Source: Mesorhizobium sp. L-8-3
GTDB taxonomy: Bacteria > Pseudomonadota > Alphaproteobacteria > Rhizobiales > Rhizobiaceae
NCBI RefSeq assembly: GCF_016756615.1
Contig: NZ_AP023262.1
Span: 5,209,501 to 5,273,500, forward strand
Direction: 5' to 3'
DNA length: 64,000 nt
Both the position numbers and the translations under genes were made by a program. Below the pieces are notes generated by a model, which was not told the DNA's origin, made no database searches, and saw only the letters and a list, made by a program, of their open reading frames with translations. Positions 28,920 to 37,129 of this stretch are shown one piece after another (the first letter of the stretch is position 1; every line of letters starts with the position of its first letter).

Positions 28920-30113
28920 ATGAGCAGCGACGGCGTTTCCCACTTCCGCGATCCGACAGCCTCCGGCGCGCCGGTCATTCCGCGCGCGGAATGGGATCGC
29001 GCCCCCTGGAACCGCTGGACCTTCCAGCACGTGCGCCACTTGCTGCCGACCGCGCAGGTGTGGCGCGGTGAAGGGCCTGCGTCGCCCCTGCCCGTCGCGC
29101 TGCGCGACATCGATGATGTCGGCTTCGACATCGACGGGCGCTACGAGACGATCGAGACGTTCCTGCGCACGAGCTATGCCGATGGTTTCCTCGTCCTGCA
29201 TCGCGGCGCGGTCGTCGCCGAGCGATATCTCAACGGCATGACGGCGCGAACGCCTCATTTGTCCCAGTCGGTGGCGAAATCGATCGTCGGCACGGTTGCC
29301 GGCATCCTCGCTGGCCGTGGCGTGGTCGATCCGGCGGCGCCGGTCACCGCCTACCTGCCGGAACTCGAAGCGACGGCCTACCGCGGTGCGACCGTGCAAC
29401 ATGTGCTCGACATGACCAGCGGCGTCCTGTTTGACGAAACCTATACCGCGCTCGATTCCCATATGGCCCGGCTCGATGTCGCCTCCGGCTGGAAGGACAG
29501 TTCCGACCCATCCTGGCCCGGAACGGTGTGGCAGCTCATCCTCGGCCTCACGGAAGCGGAATGCCCGCACGGCGCCTCCTTCCGCTATCGGTCGATCGAA
29601 ACCGACGTGCTCGCTTTCGTCCTGCAGAGGGCCGCGGGAACCTCGATCGCCGAACTCGTCAGCCGGGAGTTGTGGGCGCCGATGGGGGCGGAGGAGGACG
29701 CCTATTTCACCATCGATCCGGCAGGATACGGGCTCGCCGATGGCGGCTTCAACGCGACGCTTCGGGATTATGCCCGTTTCGCCCTCATGCATCTCGACAA
29801 CGGCCGGATCAACGGGCGGCACATCGTGCCCGCGGACTGGCTCGCGGAGACACGGGCGGGCGCGCGCGCCGACCGGTTCGGCGGCGTCTATCACGACGTG
29901 CTGCCCAAAGGCGCCTATCACAACCAGTTCTGGATCGAAGACGGCGAACGGCGCGCCTACATGGCGCGCGGCGTGTTCGGGCAGATGATCTATCTCGACC
30001 CCGAGGCGTCCTTCGGCGCAGTGGTGTTGTCGAGCTGGCCGGAATTCGTGAGCGCGCAGCGCACCCGAACCGCGCTCGCCGCCCTGCATGCCGTGCGTGC
30101 GGCCTTGGCTTGA
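28920..30113 (+). CDS. beta-lactamase-fold serine hydrolase, NylB-like (6-aminohexanoate dimer hydrolase family)
   Basis: The product has 397 residues from the ATG at 28920. The class C beta-lactamase/NylB catalytic SxxK motif is S117-V-A-K120, and the YxS motif is Tyr223-Arg-Ser225 in FRYRSIETDVL. NylB, as I recall it, is 392 residues with Ser112, Lys115 and Tyr215. The region DGGFNATLRDYARFALMHLDNG also fits that family. No signal peptide is evident, so it is probably cytoplasmic and acts on imported substrate. It closes the importer/amidase operon, 35 bases after the regulator. An esterase or D-aminopeptidase activity remains possible. Confidence 0.86.
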   Translation: MSSDGVSHFRDPTASGAPVIPRAEWDRAPWNRWTFQHVRHLLPTAQVWRGEGPASPLPVALRDIDDVGFDIDGRYETIETFLRTSYADGFLVLHRGAVVAERYLNGMTARTPHLSQSVAKSIVGTVAGILAGRGVVDPAAPVTAYLPELEATAYRGATVQHVLDMTSGVLFDETYTALDSHMARLDVASGWKDSSDPSWPGTVWQLILGLTEAECPHGASFRYRSIETDVLAFVLQRAAGTSIAELVSRELWAPMGAEEDAYFTIDPAGYGLADGGFNATLRDYARFALMHLDNGRINGRHIVPADWLAETRAGARADRFGGVYHDVLPKGAYHNQFWIEDGERRAYMARGVFGQMIYLDPEASFGAVVLSSWPEFVSAQRTRTALAALHAVRAALA

Positions 30114-30419
30114 CTCCATTGTGTCACAAAGCTGGTCTCAAGAGGGTCGTTGACAGCACGGACATCGAGCGAGGTTATGCGTCAAGAGGACGGCGAGGCG
30201 CTTTGGCAGGCTTCATACATGATGCCGAGGCCGCACGCATTGCCGCTCAACAGGCCCGGCTCATCGGCGCGCTTCTGCATCCGCTCGCCGACGACCGGAC
30301 GGCCCCGGCCTCCTTGCGGGCACACTCGCGCCGACCCATGACCGGCTGAAGCAGGCACTTGGGAACTGAGCCCCGCGCAAGCCCGGGGATGCGGATCGGT
30401 GCCGCCGAACTCGCGGAGA
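30114..30419. other. gene-free stretch between two convergent operons
   Basis: About 306 bases separate the serine hydrolase stop from the decarboxylase stop; the two genes face each other. Short open frames cross it but none shows recognisable sequence or a ribosome-binding site. No clear terminator with a T-run was seen. Confidence 0.5.
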
Positions 30420-31838
30420 TCAGCCTTTGCCCAACCTTGCCGCCACCTCGACGATCACGTCGAATGCGGCGTCGACATCGGCTTCGGTCGCTTCGAACTG
30501 GCCTGCCTGGAAACGGACAGCCACTTTTCCATCGACGCGAGTCTGCGTCAGATAGATGCGGCCATCATCATTGATTTCGTTGACCAGCCGCAGATTGTGG
30601 GCGTCCGCATCCTCGCCGGGATTCGGCGCATGCCGAAACGAGAACAGCGACAGCATCGGCTCCGTTACGATCTCGAAGCCGGGCTTCTCCGCGAGGCGGC
30701 CTGCCAGCGCGGCACTCCAGGCGACATGGTTGCGGATCATCGTCCGCAGCCCTTCGAGGCCATGCGCGCGCAGCAGGAACCACAGCTTCAGGGCGCGGAA
30801 CCGGCGGCCGAGCGGCACGGACCACTCCGAATAGTTGACTATGCCGTCCTTGCCATGTGTCTTGAGATATTCCGGCTGGATGGCAAGTGTCTTCACCAGG
30901 CTTTCGGGATCGCGGACGAACTGCACCGAACAGTCGAACTGTGCGCCGAGCCATTTGTGCGGGTTGAAGACGATCGAATCCGCTTCGTCCACTCCCGCCC
31001 AGAAATGCCGGAACTCCGGGCAGATCATCGCGGCGCCGGCCCAGGCGGCGTCGACATGGACGTAGAGGCCTTCACGTTTCGCCAGCGCCGTCACGGCGCT
31101 GATGTCGTCGGTGCCGCCCACGCTGGTTCCGCCCACGCAGGCGACGATCCCGGCAGGCAGGAGGCCGGCCGCCCTGTCGGCGAGGATCGCCCGCTCCAGC
31201 GCATCGACGTCGATGCCCCGCCAGCGGCCGGCCGTCGGGATGCGGACATGGTTGTCGGCGCCTACGCCGGAGACCCAGATTGCCCTGTCGACCGAAGTAT
31301 GTACCTGATCCGACGAGTATATCCGCACCGGCCTCTGCCCCGCCAGGCCCTTGGCGTTTCCCTGCCAGGACAAGGCGCGCTCCCGCATGGTGAGGACGGC
31401 TGCAAGGGTTGCAGACGACGCCGAGTCCTGGATGACGCCCGAGAAGCCTTGCCGCAGGCCGAGCGCCTGGCGCAGCCAGTCGATCATCACAGTCTCGAGT
31501 TCGGTCGCGGCAGGCGAGGTCTGCCAGAGCATGCATTGGGCAGCCATCGTCGTGACCAGATATTCCGCAACGACTGACACGGGTGCGGAATTGGCGGGGA
31601 AGTAGGCGAAGAAGCGGGGATGCTGCCAGTGCGTCATGCCCGGGACGATCTTCTGCTCGAAATCGGCGAAGATCCTTTCCATAGGCTCGGCCTGTTCCGG
31701 CGGGGAGGTCTCGATCAAAGCAGCAATATCACCCGGTTGGGTGCGTGGCCGGACGGGGCGATCGCGCAGGCCCTGCCTGTAGTCCGCGCCCCAGTCAGCG
31801 GCCCTCCTCGACCAATTGCGGAAATCGTTACCGTGCAT
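30420..31838 (-). CDS. PLP-dependent group II decarboxylase (aromatic-L-amino-acid decarboxylase type)
   Basis: This 472-residue fold-type I enzyme has PLP Schiff-base Lys295 in FNPHKWLG, His180 in SSDQVHTS for ring stacking and Asp263 in HVDAAWAG for the pyridine nitrogen. N-terminal landmarks are THWQHPRFFAYFPANSAP and EYLVTTMAAQCMLWQTSPAATELE, typical of aromatic amino-acid decarboxylases, which make tryptamine, tyramine or phenylethylamine; tyrosine or tryptophan are therefore plausible substrates. Neighbours give no pathway clue. GGGAGGGAGGTG just before the ATG is an unusually strong ribosome-binding site, so expression may be high. It lies downstream of the Anbu operon on the same strand, with a 144-base AT-richer gap. 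Confidence 0.92.
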   Translation of the reverse strand: MHGNDFRNWSRRAADWGADYRQGLRDRPVRPRTQPGDIAALIETSPPEQAEPMERIFADFEQKIVPGMTHWQHPRFFAYFPANSAPVSVVAEYLVTTMAAQCMLWQTSPAATELETVMIDWLRQALGLRQGFSGVIQDSASSATLAAVLTMRERALSWQGNAKGLAGQRPVRIYSSDQVHTSVDRAIWVSGVGADNHVRIPTAGRWRGIDVDALERAILADRAAGLLPAGIVACVGGTSVGGTDDISAVTALAKREGLYVHVDAAWAGAAMICPEFRHFWAGVDEADSIVFNPHKWLGAQFDCSVQFVRDPESLVKTLAIQPEYLKTHGKDGIVNYSEWSVPLGRRFRALKLWFLLRAHGLEGLRTMIRNHVAWSAALAGRLAEKPGFEIVTEPMLSLFSFRHAPNPGEDADAHNLRLVNEINDDGRIYLTQTRVDGKVAVRFQAGQFEATEADVDAAFDVIVEVAARLGKG

Positions 31839-31982
31839 GTCTTCACCTCCCTCCCTTCATTCGGTCGATGAGACCGTTCCTGGATCGATTTAATTAACGC
31901 GTGAAATATCTATAGCGTACTTCGCCACCGCGATCCAGCGTCTCTTGTCAAAGGCAACCAGCCATAACGACCGAACAAACCT

Positions 31983-32714
31983 TTATTCCGGGAAATCCGG
32001 CAGGCTCGCGAAAGCGGACTTCAGGGCGTCTGACCACCCCTCCGTCACGGTCCTGTAATAGGGATCGTCCTGGCTGATGCGCTTCTTCAGCTTCACGGCG
32101 AAGCTGTCGCGCTCGTAGAATAGGAGGTCGAGCGGCAGGCCGACGGAAAGGTTGGAGCGCAAGGTGGAATCGAACGAGACCATCAGCAGCTTGGCGGTCT
32201 CGGCGAAGCTCATCTGGCGGTCAAAGGCCCTCACGATGATCGGCTTGCCGTATTTCGTCTCCCCGATCTGGAAAAACGGCGTGTCGTCACTCGCTTCGAC
32301 GAAGTTGCCTTCCGGATAGATCATGAACAGGCGAGGCTCGCTGCCCCGGATCTGGCCGCCGAGAATGAAGGATGCGTTGAAGGCGGCATCCGCCCTCTGT
32401 CCGTCCGGCGAGGAACTGGCAATGACCTCCTTGACCGTGTTCCCGACGAGCCTGGCCGTCTGATACATGGACGGCGTCTCCAAGAGCGTCGGTGCCCTCT
32501 CGGAAACCGCCTTCGTACGCTCGTCGAGCAGGCTGACGACGGCCTGCGTGGTAGCGAGGTTCCCGGCGGACATGAGCACGATCAGGCGCTCTCCGGGTTC
32601 CTCCCACACATGCATCTTGCGGAAGGTCGATATGGAATCGATGCCGGCATTGGTGCGGGTGTCCGACATGAACACCAGTCCCCGGTCGATCTTGAGCCCA
32701 ACGCAATAGGTCAT
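31983..32714 (-). CDS. Anbu, proteasome-like peptidase (ancestral beta subunit, COG3484)
   Basis: The 243-residue protein is of the Ntn-hydrolase proteasome fold. Removal of Met exposes Thr1 (MTYCVGLKID), the expected nucleophile. Counting from it, Asp17 and Arg19 lie in FMSDTRTNAG and a Lys at 32 in FRKMHVW, corresponding to the catalytic set of HslV and proteasome beta subunits. The sequence IRVLMSAGN-like core (LIVLMSAGNLATTQAVVSLL) is typical of Anbu. It has no HslU, Mpa or ARC ATPase nearby. It is the last gene of a four-gene minus-strand set with a transglutaminase, an alpha-E protein and an ATP-grasp protein. Confidence 0.92.
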   Translation of the reverse strand: MTYCVGLKIDRGLVFMSDTRTNAGIDSISTFRKMHVWEEPGERLIVLMSAGNLATTQAVVSLLDERTKAVSERAPTLLETPSMYQTARLVGNTVKEVIASSSPDGQRADAAFNASFILGGQIRGSEPRLFMIYPEGNFVEASDDTPFFQIGETKYGKPIIVRAFDRQMSFAETAKLLMVSFDSTLRSNLSVGLPLDLLFYERDSFAVKLKKRISQDDPYYRTVTEGWSDALKSAFASLPDFPE

Positions 32715-32748
32715 CGCATTCCGTCTGAAATAGTCGCGGCCGGGGCAA

Positions 32749-33546
32749 TTACTGCTCTACGGTTATGCGGACTGCAAGGCGTTCTTCGGCCTGCCCCAAC
32801 AGAATTCCGGAGACGGGCGCAGCCTCGCGATAGTCACGGCCAGTGGCCAGCCTTACGTAACGCTCGTCCGGCGAGATGCCGTTGGCGGCGTCGAATGCCA
32901 CCCAGCCGAGATTGTCGACATGCGCTTCGGCCCAGGCGTGGCTTGCCGCCTGCTCGCTCGTCCCTTCCATCATCAGATAGCCGCTGACGTAGCGCGCGGG
33001 ATAGCCGAGATGGCGTGCTGCGGCGATGAAGATGTGAGCGTGATCCTGGCAGACGCCGGTCTTCTGGGCGAGCGCGCCCTCCGCCGGCGTCGCCGCGTCG
33101 GTGCTGCCCGGCACGTATTTCACATGCTCGCCGATCAGACCCATCAGTCGGTGTAGCCGGTCGATCTGGCCGCCGCTCGATCCTGTCTCGCCGGCGAGCG
33201 CCGCTATGCCTTGTCCGGCCTCGGTCAGCGGCGTCTCCCGTGCGAACAGCCAGAGCGGCGTGAAGCCGCGATGTGGGCCGGTGACACCGGCCTTGTCTGA
33301 TGTCTCGACCTCGCCGGAGGCTTCGACGCTGATGACGTGCGGCTCTCCCTCGACGCTGATCAGCCGGGTGTCGTTGCCGAAATGGTCGATGAAGCGAAGC
33401 TCCTCGCGCGCGCCGTCGATCGAGAGGTTCCAATGCCCGATGATCTGTGTCGGCCCGGCCAACGGCACAAGCCGCAGCCGCTGCAGCGCGTAGAGGATCG
33501 GAACGTCGTAGCGGTACTCGGTGCGGTGCGTGATCTTGAGACGCAT
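32749..33546 (-). CDS. transglutaminase-like cysteine protease of the Anbu operon
   Basis: This 265-residue protein has an N-terminal beta-rich domain starting MRLKITHRTEYRYD, diagnostic of the bacterial transglutaminase-like N-terminal domain. The papain-like transglutaminase core follows. The catalytic triad is visible as Cys166 (GVCQDHAH), His203 (SHAWAEAH) and Asp219 (AFDAANG). No signal peptide is seen, so it is cytoplasmic. Proteins of this family accompany ATP-grasp and alpha-E proteins in many bacteria; cleavage or formation of an amide bond is likely. It starts 15 bases after the alpha-E stop and ends 34 bases before anbu. Confidence 0.92.
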   Translation of the reverse strand: MRLKITHRTEYRYDVPILYALQRLRLVPLAGPTQIIGHWNLSIDGAREELRFIDHFGNDTRLISVEGEPHVISVEASGEVETSDKAGVTGPHRGFTPLWLFARETPLTEAGQGIAALAGETGSSGGQIDRLHRLMGLIGEHVKYVPGSTDAATPAEGALAQKTGVCQDHAHIFIAAARHLGYPARYVSGYLMMEGTSEQAASHAWAEAHVDNLGWVAFDAANGISPDERYVRLATGRDYREAAPVSGILLGQAEERLAVRITVEQ

Positions 33547-33561
33547 GTCGAAGAGCCTCCG

Positions 33562-34503
33562 CTAATAGAACCGATAGTCCGCAGCGATCTCCTCGCCGAA
33601 GCGGTTGTTGCTCCTGACAAAGGCGTCGAGGAACTCGTGCAGGCCGGTGTCGAAGATCTCCTTGATCTCGCTGCTCTTGAGCTGGGTCAGCGTCTTCTCC
33701 GCAGTTCCGTGGCATGGCAGCCTCAACCCGTATTCGGCTGCCCTGAAGCCGAGATGCTCGACAATGAAGCGGTAGCAGAAAGTGAGCGAGCGCGGCATGC
33801 GGCCGTTGAGGATCAGGTAGTCGGCGATGTTGGTCGGCTTGTAGTCGCCTTCGTAGACCCAGCGATAGGACCGGTGCGCCGCGACCGAACGCAGGATGGA
33901 TTCCCACTGGTAGTTGTCGAGCGACGATCCCACCCAGGAGATCGAAGGCAGAAGCACGTAATATTTCACGTCGAGGATTCGGGCGGTGTTGTCGGCTCGC
34001 TCGACATAGGTGCCGATCTGGGCGAAATCGAAGATCTCGTTGCGCAGCATGGTTCCGTAAAATGCGCCGCGGATCAAAGCCGTCTCGCGCTTGATCGTGT
34101 CGAGCGCCTTCGGCAGGTCGCGCTCGTCGATCGGCCCGGCGAGCATGCGTTTCATCGCCATCCAGGCTTCGTTGATGCTCTCCCAGGTCTCGCGGGTGAG
34201 CGCGGTCCGCACCATGCGCGCGTTCATGCGGGCCGTCTCCATGGCCGCCATGGCGCTCGACGGGTTACTCATGTCGCGAAGCAGGAAGTCGGAGACGGTC
34301 GCGGCGGAATATTCGCTGTGTCTCTCGCAAAAGGCTTTTTCGGCGGCCGCGCTGATGACGACCGACGTCCACTCCTCGGAGGCGTTGTGCGAGCGCGTCA
34401 GGGCCATTCTGAGCCCGGCATCGACCAGCCGGGCCATGTTCTCCGCCCGCTCGATATAGCGGTTCATCCAGTAGAGGCCGTTGGCGGTGCGTCCGAGGAG
34501 CAT
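33562..34503 (-). CDS. alpha-E domain-containing protein (DUF403, COG2307)
   Basis: This is a 313-residue, mostly helical protein of the alpha-E superfamily, recognisable from its N-terminus MLLGRTANGLYWMNRYIERAEN and from ALDTIKRETALIRGAFYGTML. Its biochemical role is unknown; it is nearly always encoded next to a circularly permuted ATP-grasp protein and a transglutaminase. It lies 133 bases downstream of the ATP-grasp gene, and that gap is filled by an inverted repeat. The ribosome-binding site is weak (GATGGGTATCTGAC). Being in the middle of the operon, it probably acts with its neighbours as an accessory or scaffold. Confidence 0.93.
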   Translation of the reverse strand: MLLGRTANGLYWMNRYIERAENMARLVDAGLRMALTRSHNASEEWTSVVISAAAEKAFCERHSEYSAATVSDFLLRDMSNPSSAMAAMETARMNARMVRTALTRETWESINEAWMAMKRMLAGPIDERDLPKALDTIKRETALIRGAFYGTMLRNEIFDFAQIGTYVERADNTARILDVKYYVLLPSISWVGSSLDNYQWESILRSVAAHRSYRWVYEGDYKPTNIADYLILNGRMPRSLTFCYRFIVEHLGFRAAEYGLRLPCHGTAEKTLTQLKSSEIKEIFDTGLHEFLDAFVRSNNRFGEEIAADYRFY

Positions 34504-34520
34504 GTCAGATACCCATCGGA

Positions 34521-34637
34521 GAGAGCGAGTAGCGAGTAGCGAATAGCGAATAGGGGAAGAGGCGAAGTGATTTCATCGTGGTTCTGCTACCCTCCTCTTG
34601 CCCTACTCGCTATTCGCTACCCACTATTCGCTGTCTC
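34521..34637. repeat. imperfect inverted repeat of AGCGAAT/AGCGAGT units between ATP-grasp and alpha-E genes
   Basis: The left arm (about 34521-34562) contains tandem seven-base units GAGTAGC and GAATAGC. The right arm (about 34594-34637) carries the complementary units ATTCGCT and ACTCGCT, ending at the stop codon of the ATP-grasp gene. Aligned as inverted copies, roughly 36 of 42 positions match, leaving a loop of about 31 bases. The transcript would fold into a long hairpin inside the operon. The units resemble small repeats I recall from rhizobial intergenic regions, but family membership is unverified. Confidence 0.7.
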
Positions 34638-36049
34638 TAGTCATCCAACACCCACGTATCCTTGGTGCCGCCGCCCTGCGAGGAGTTGACGACCAGCGAT
34701 CCTTCCTTGAGCGCGACACGCGTCAAGCCGCCCGGCACGATCTGGATACGGTCCGAGACGAGCACGAAGGGGCGCAGGTCCACGTGACGGGGCGCAAGGC
34801 CCTTCTCGGTCAGGATGGGGCAGGTCGACAGCGAAAGTGTCGGCTGCGCGATGTAGTTGGACGGCCTTGCGGCGAGCTTCTTCGCAAAAGCCTCGCGCTC
34901 CTTCTTCGATGCCGTCGGTCCGACCAGCATGCCATAGCCGCCAGAACCGTGAACCTCCTTCACCACAAGTTCGTCCAGATGCTCGAGCACATATTTCAGG
35001 TTGTCGGGTTCGGAGCAGCGGAAAGTGCGGATGTTCTCCAGGATCGCCTTGCGACCGGTGTAGAACTCGATGATTTCCGGCATGTAGGAATAGATCGCCT
35101 TGTCATCGGCGATTCCCGTGCCGGGCGCATTGGCGATGGTGATGTTGCCCGCGCGGTAGACATCCATGATGCCGGCGACGCCGAGCGCCGAATCCGGACG
35201 GAAGCTGAGCGGATCGAGGAACGCGTCGTCGACACGGCGGTAAAGCACATCGATGCGCTTGTAGCCCTCCGTGGTGCGCATCGCGACATGGCCGTCGACC
35301 ACTCGGAGATCAGTACCCTCGACCAGTTCCACGCCCATCTGGTCTGCGAGGAAGGCGTGCTCGAAATAGGCCGAGTTGAAACTGCCGGGGGTCAGCACCG
35401 CGATGCAAGGCGCGTCCTTCACGCCGTTCGGGCGCACCGCTGCCAGCGACTGGCGCAGGAGCTGGGGATAGTTTTCGACCGGCCGCACCTTGACGCGCTG
35501 GAAGAGCTCCGGGAAGAGCTGCATCATGGTCTCGCGGTTCTCCAGCATGTAGGAGACGCCCGACGGAGTGCGGGCATTGTCCTCCAGCACGTAGAACTCG
35601 TTCTCGCCGGTCCTGACGATGTCGACCCCGATGATGTGAGTGTAGACGCCGGCCGGGGGTCTCACTCCGATCATTTCAGGCAGGAAGGCTTCGTTCGCGG
35701 CGATGAGCTGCTTCGGTATGCGCCCGGCGCGCAGGATCTCCTGGCGGTGATAGATGTCGTCGAGAAAGGCGTTCAGCGCCTGTACGCGCTGCTCGATGCC
35801 CTGGGTGAGGCGGCGCCATTCCGAGCCCGAAATGATGCGCGGTACGATGTCGAAGGGAATCAGCCGTTCCGCCGCCTCCTCCTCGCCATAGACGGCGAAG
35901 GTGATGCCGGTCTTGCGGAAGACGCGTTCGGCGTCGCTGGTCTTTTCGGTGAGGCGTGCCGGATCCTGCTCCTGAAGCCAGCTGTCATAAGCCGAGTAAG
36001 GCTTTCTAAGGCCGGTATCGCCCGGCTTCATTTCGTCGAACGCAACCAC
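34637..36049 (-). CDS. circularly permuted ATP-grasp protein (COG2308, peptide-ligase-like)
   Basis: The protein has 470 residues from a GTG start at 36049, chosen because AGAGGGAG lies seven bases upstream and the length matches the family. The ATG at 36073 lacks a ribosome-binding site and would give 478 residues. Conserved stretches include GVDIVRTGENEFYVLEDNARTPSGVSYML-type sequence, PGTGIADDKAIYSYMP and LVVKEVHGSGGYGM. Such enzymes are predicted amide or peptide ligases with permuted ATP-grasp domains; reactions are unproved. It is the first gene of the Anbu operon. No substrate can be deduced. Confidence 0.9.
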   Translation of the reverse strand: MVAFDEMKPGDTGLRKPYSAYDSWLQEQDPARLTEKTSDAERVFRKTGITFAVYGEEEAAERLIPFDIVPRIISGSEWRRLTQGIEQRVQALNAFLDDIYHRQEILRAGRIPKQLIAANEAFLPEMIGVRPPAGVYTHIIGVDIVRTGENEFYVLEDNARTPSGVSYMLENRETMMQLFPELFQRVKVRPVENYPQLLRQSLAAVRPNGVKDAPCIAVLTPGSFNSAYFEHAFLADQMGVELVEGTDLRVVDGHVAMRTTEGYKRIDVLYRRVDDAFLDPLSFRPDSALGVAGIMDVYRAGNITIANAPGTGIADDKAIYSYMPEIIEFYTGRKAILENIRTFRCSEPDNLKYVLEHLDELVVKEVHGSGGYGMLVGPTASKKEREAFAKKLAARPSNYIAQPTLSLSTCPILTEKGLAPRHVDLRPFVLVSDRIQIVPGGLTRVALKEGSLVVNSSQGGGTKDTWVLDD

Positions 36050-36210
36050 GCGCGCACTCCCTCTTGGCCCCATTTGAAGATGGGTCGAAGAAGAAAAGCA
36101 AGCGCAATCGCATGGTTGCTGCGCGAGAGTTCAGCCGTGCTCAGGGCATGGGCAGAAGATCGCCGATCGGTGCAGTCCATGCCTGCAGCTGCGGCACATG
36201 TCGGGGCCGG

Positions 36211-36447
36211 TCAGAACGCCCGGAACGTCACCGTGGTGAACGTGTCCTTGATTCCGGGAATCGAATGGACCTTCTGGTTGACGAAATGACCGACATCCTC
36301 GTTCTCGTCGACATAGAACTTCACCAGCAGGTCGTAGTCGCCGGCCGTCGAATAGACCTCGGATGCGATCTCGGCATCGACGAGCGCGGCCGCGACCTCA
36401 TAGGCCTTGCCCAGTTCGGTTTTGATCTGCACGAAAAACGCCTTCAT
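36211..36447 (-). CDS. stand-alone Lrp/AsnC ligand-binding (RAM) domain protein
   Basis: The protein has 78 residues from the ATG at 36447 (MKAFFVQIKTELGKAYEVAAALVD). It is the effector-binding/oligomerisation domain of Lrp/AsnC regulators without a DNA-binding helix-turn-helix. VYSTAGDYDLLVKFYVDENEDVGHFV carries the glycine-rich turn that binds amino acids in the family. Such single-domain proteins form decamers and may modulate full-length Lrp proteins or sense amino acids. A longer open frame to 36546 adds nothing recognisable. It lies 160 bases from the ATP-grasp gene on the same strand, so it might be expressed with that operon. Confidence 0.85.
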   Translation of the reverse strand: MKAFFVQIKTELGKAYEVAAALVDAEIASEVYSTAGDYDLLVKFYVDENEDVGHFVNQKVHSIPGIKDTFTTVTFRAF

Positions 36448-36675
36448 GGCCTGTCCCTGGTTCTGCAGCGGTCCGCAGGAGGCCGCGCCGATATGGTGGA
36501 TGCGAAGGCCTCTGATGGCATGGCCGGCAAGGAACTTCAAACCCAAACAACGTTTGGCCCCACCACCACTGCATCGGGAAGCCGAGGGCCGGCCCTGAAA
36601 CCGTTTCGGACTTCGGCCCGTATGTTATGTTATCGTCGGACGTGCCGAGCCGAGCCCGCACAATGGAGTTGGGCC

Positions 36676-37092
36676 ATGCGCAGCTACGTGATTGCCGCCG
36701 CCATTCTCCTGCTGTCGGCCGTGCCGGGCCTGGCCGGGGACGCCGAAGTCAGAGCGGCCCAATCCACGATCGACAGCCAGTTGAGGGCATTTCTCGCGGA
36801 CGACGGTGCGCTGGCCTATTCCTTCGCCGCGCCGAATGTGAAGCGTATCTTCCCCACGGTCGAGAGCTTCATGGACATGGTCACCAACGGCTACATGCCG
36901 GTGCGTCGGCCGCGCAACTACGCCTTCGGCAAAGTCGAGCAGTCGAGCCCGACATCGATCATCCAGCAGGTGTTGATCACCGGACCCGACGGCAAGGAAT
37001 ATGAGGCGGTCTATACGCTCGAACTCCAGCCCGACGGCACGTTCCGCATCACCGGTTGCAGCCTGAGGGCATCCAACACCTTGAGCACGTAG
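36676..37092 (+). CDS. DUF4864-family exported protein
   Basis: The protein has 138 residues from the ATG at 36676. A Sec signal peptide occupies about residues 1-20 (MRSYVIAAAILLLSAVPGLA, cleaved before GD). The rest is a compact alpha+beta domain with AQSTIDSQLRAFLADDGALAYSFAAPNVKRIFP, then QQVLITGPDGKEYEAVYTLE, matching the DUF4864 family of predicted periplasmic proteins, whose function is unknown. It is divergent from the AsnC-type gene and convergent with tgt, so it probably has its own promoter in the 228-base space upstream. Confidence 0.85.
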   Translation: MRSYVIAAAILLLSAVPGLAGDAEVRAAQSTIDSQLRAFLADDGALAYSFAAPNVKRIFPTVESFMDMVTNGYMPVRRPRNYAFGKVEQSSPTSIIQQVLITGPDGKEYEAVYTLELQPDGTFRITGCSLRASNTLST

Positions 37093-37129
37093 TTCTTGCC
37101 GATATCCTTCTGGCTTCCGCGCTCGAAGC

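Noticed and set aside
30114..30359. possible coding remnant after the serine hydrolase (frame ending near 30349)
   Set aside because: The peptide has no recognisable family, no start site of its own and weak composition; treated as intergenic.
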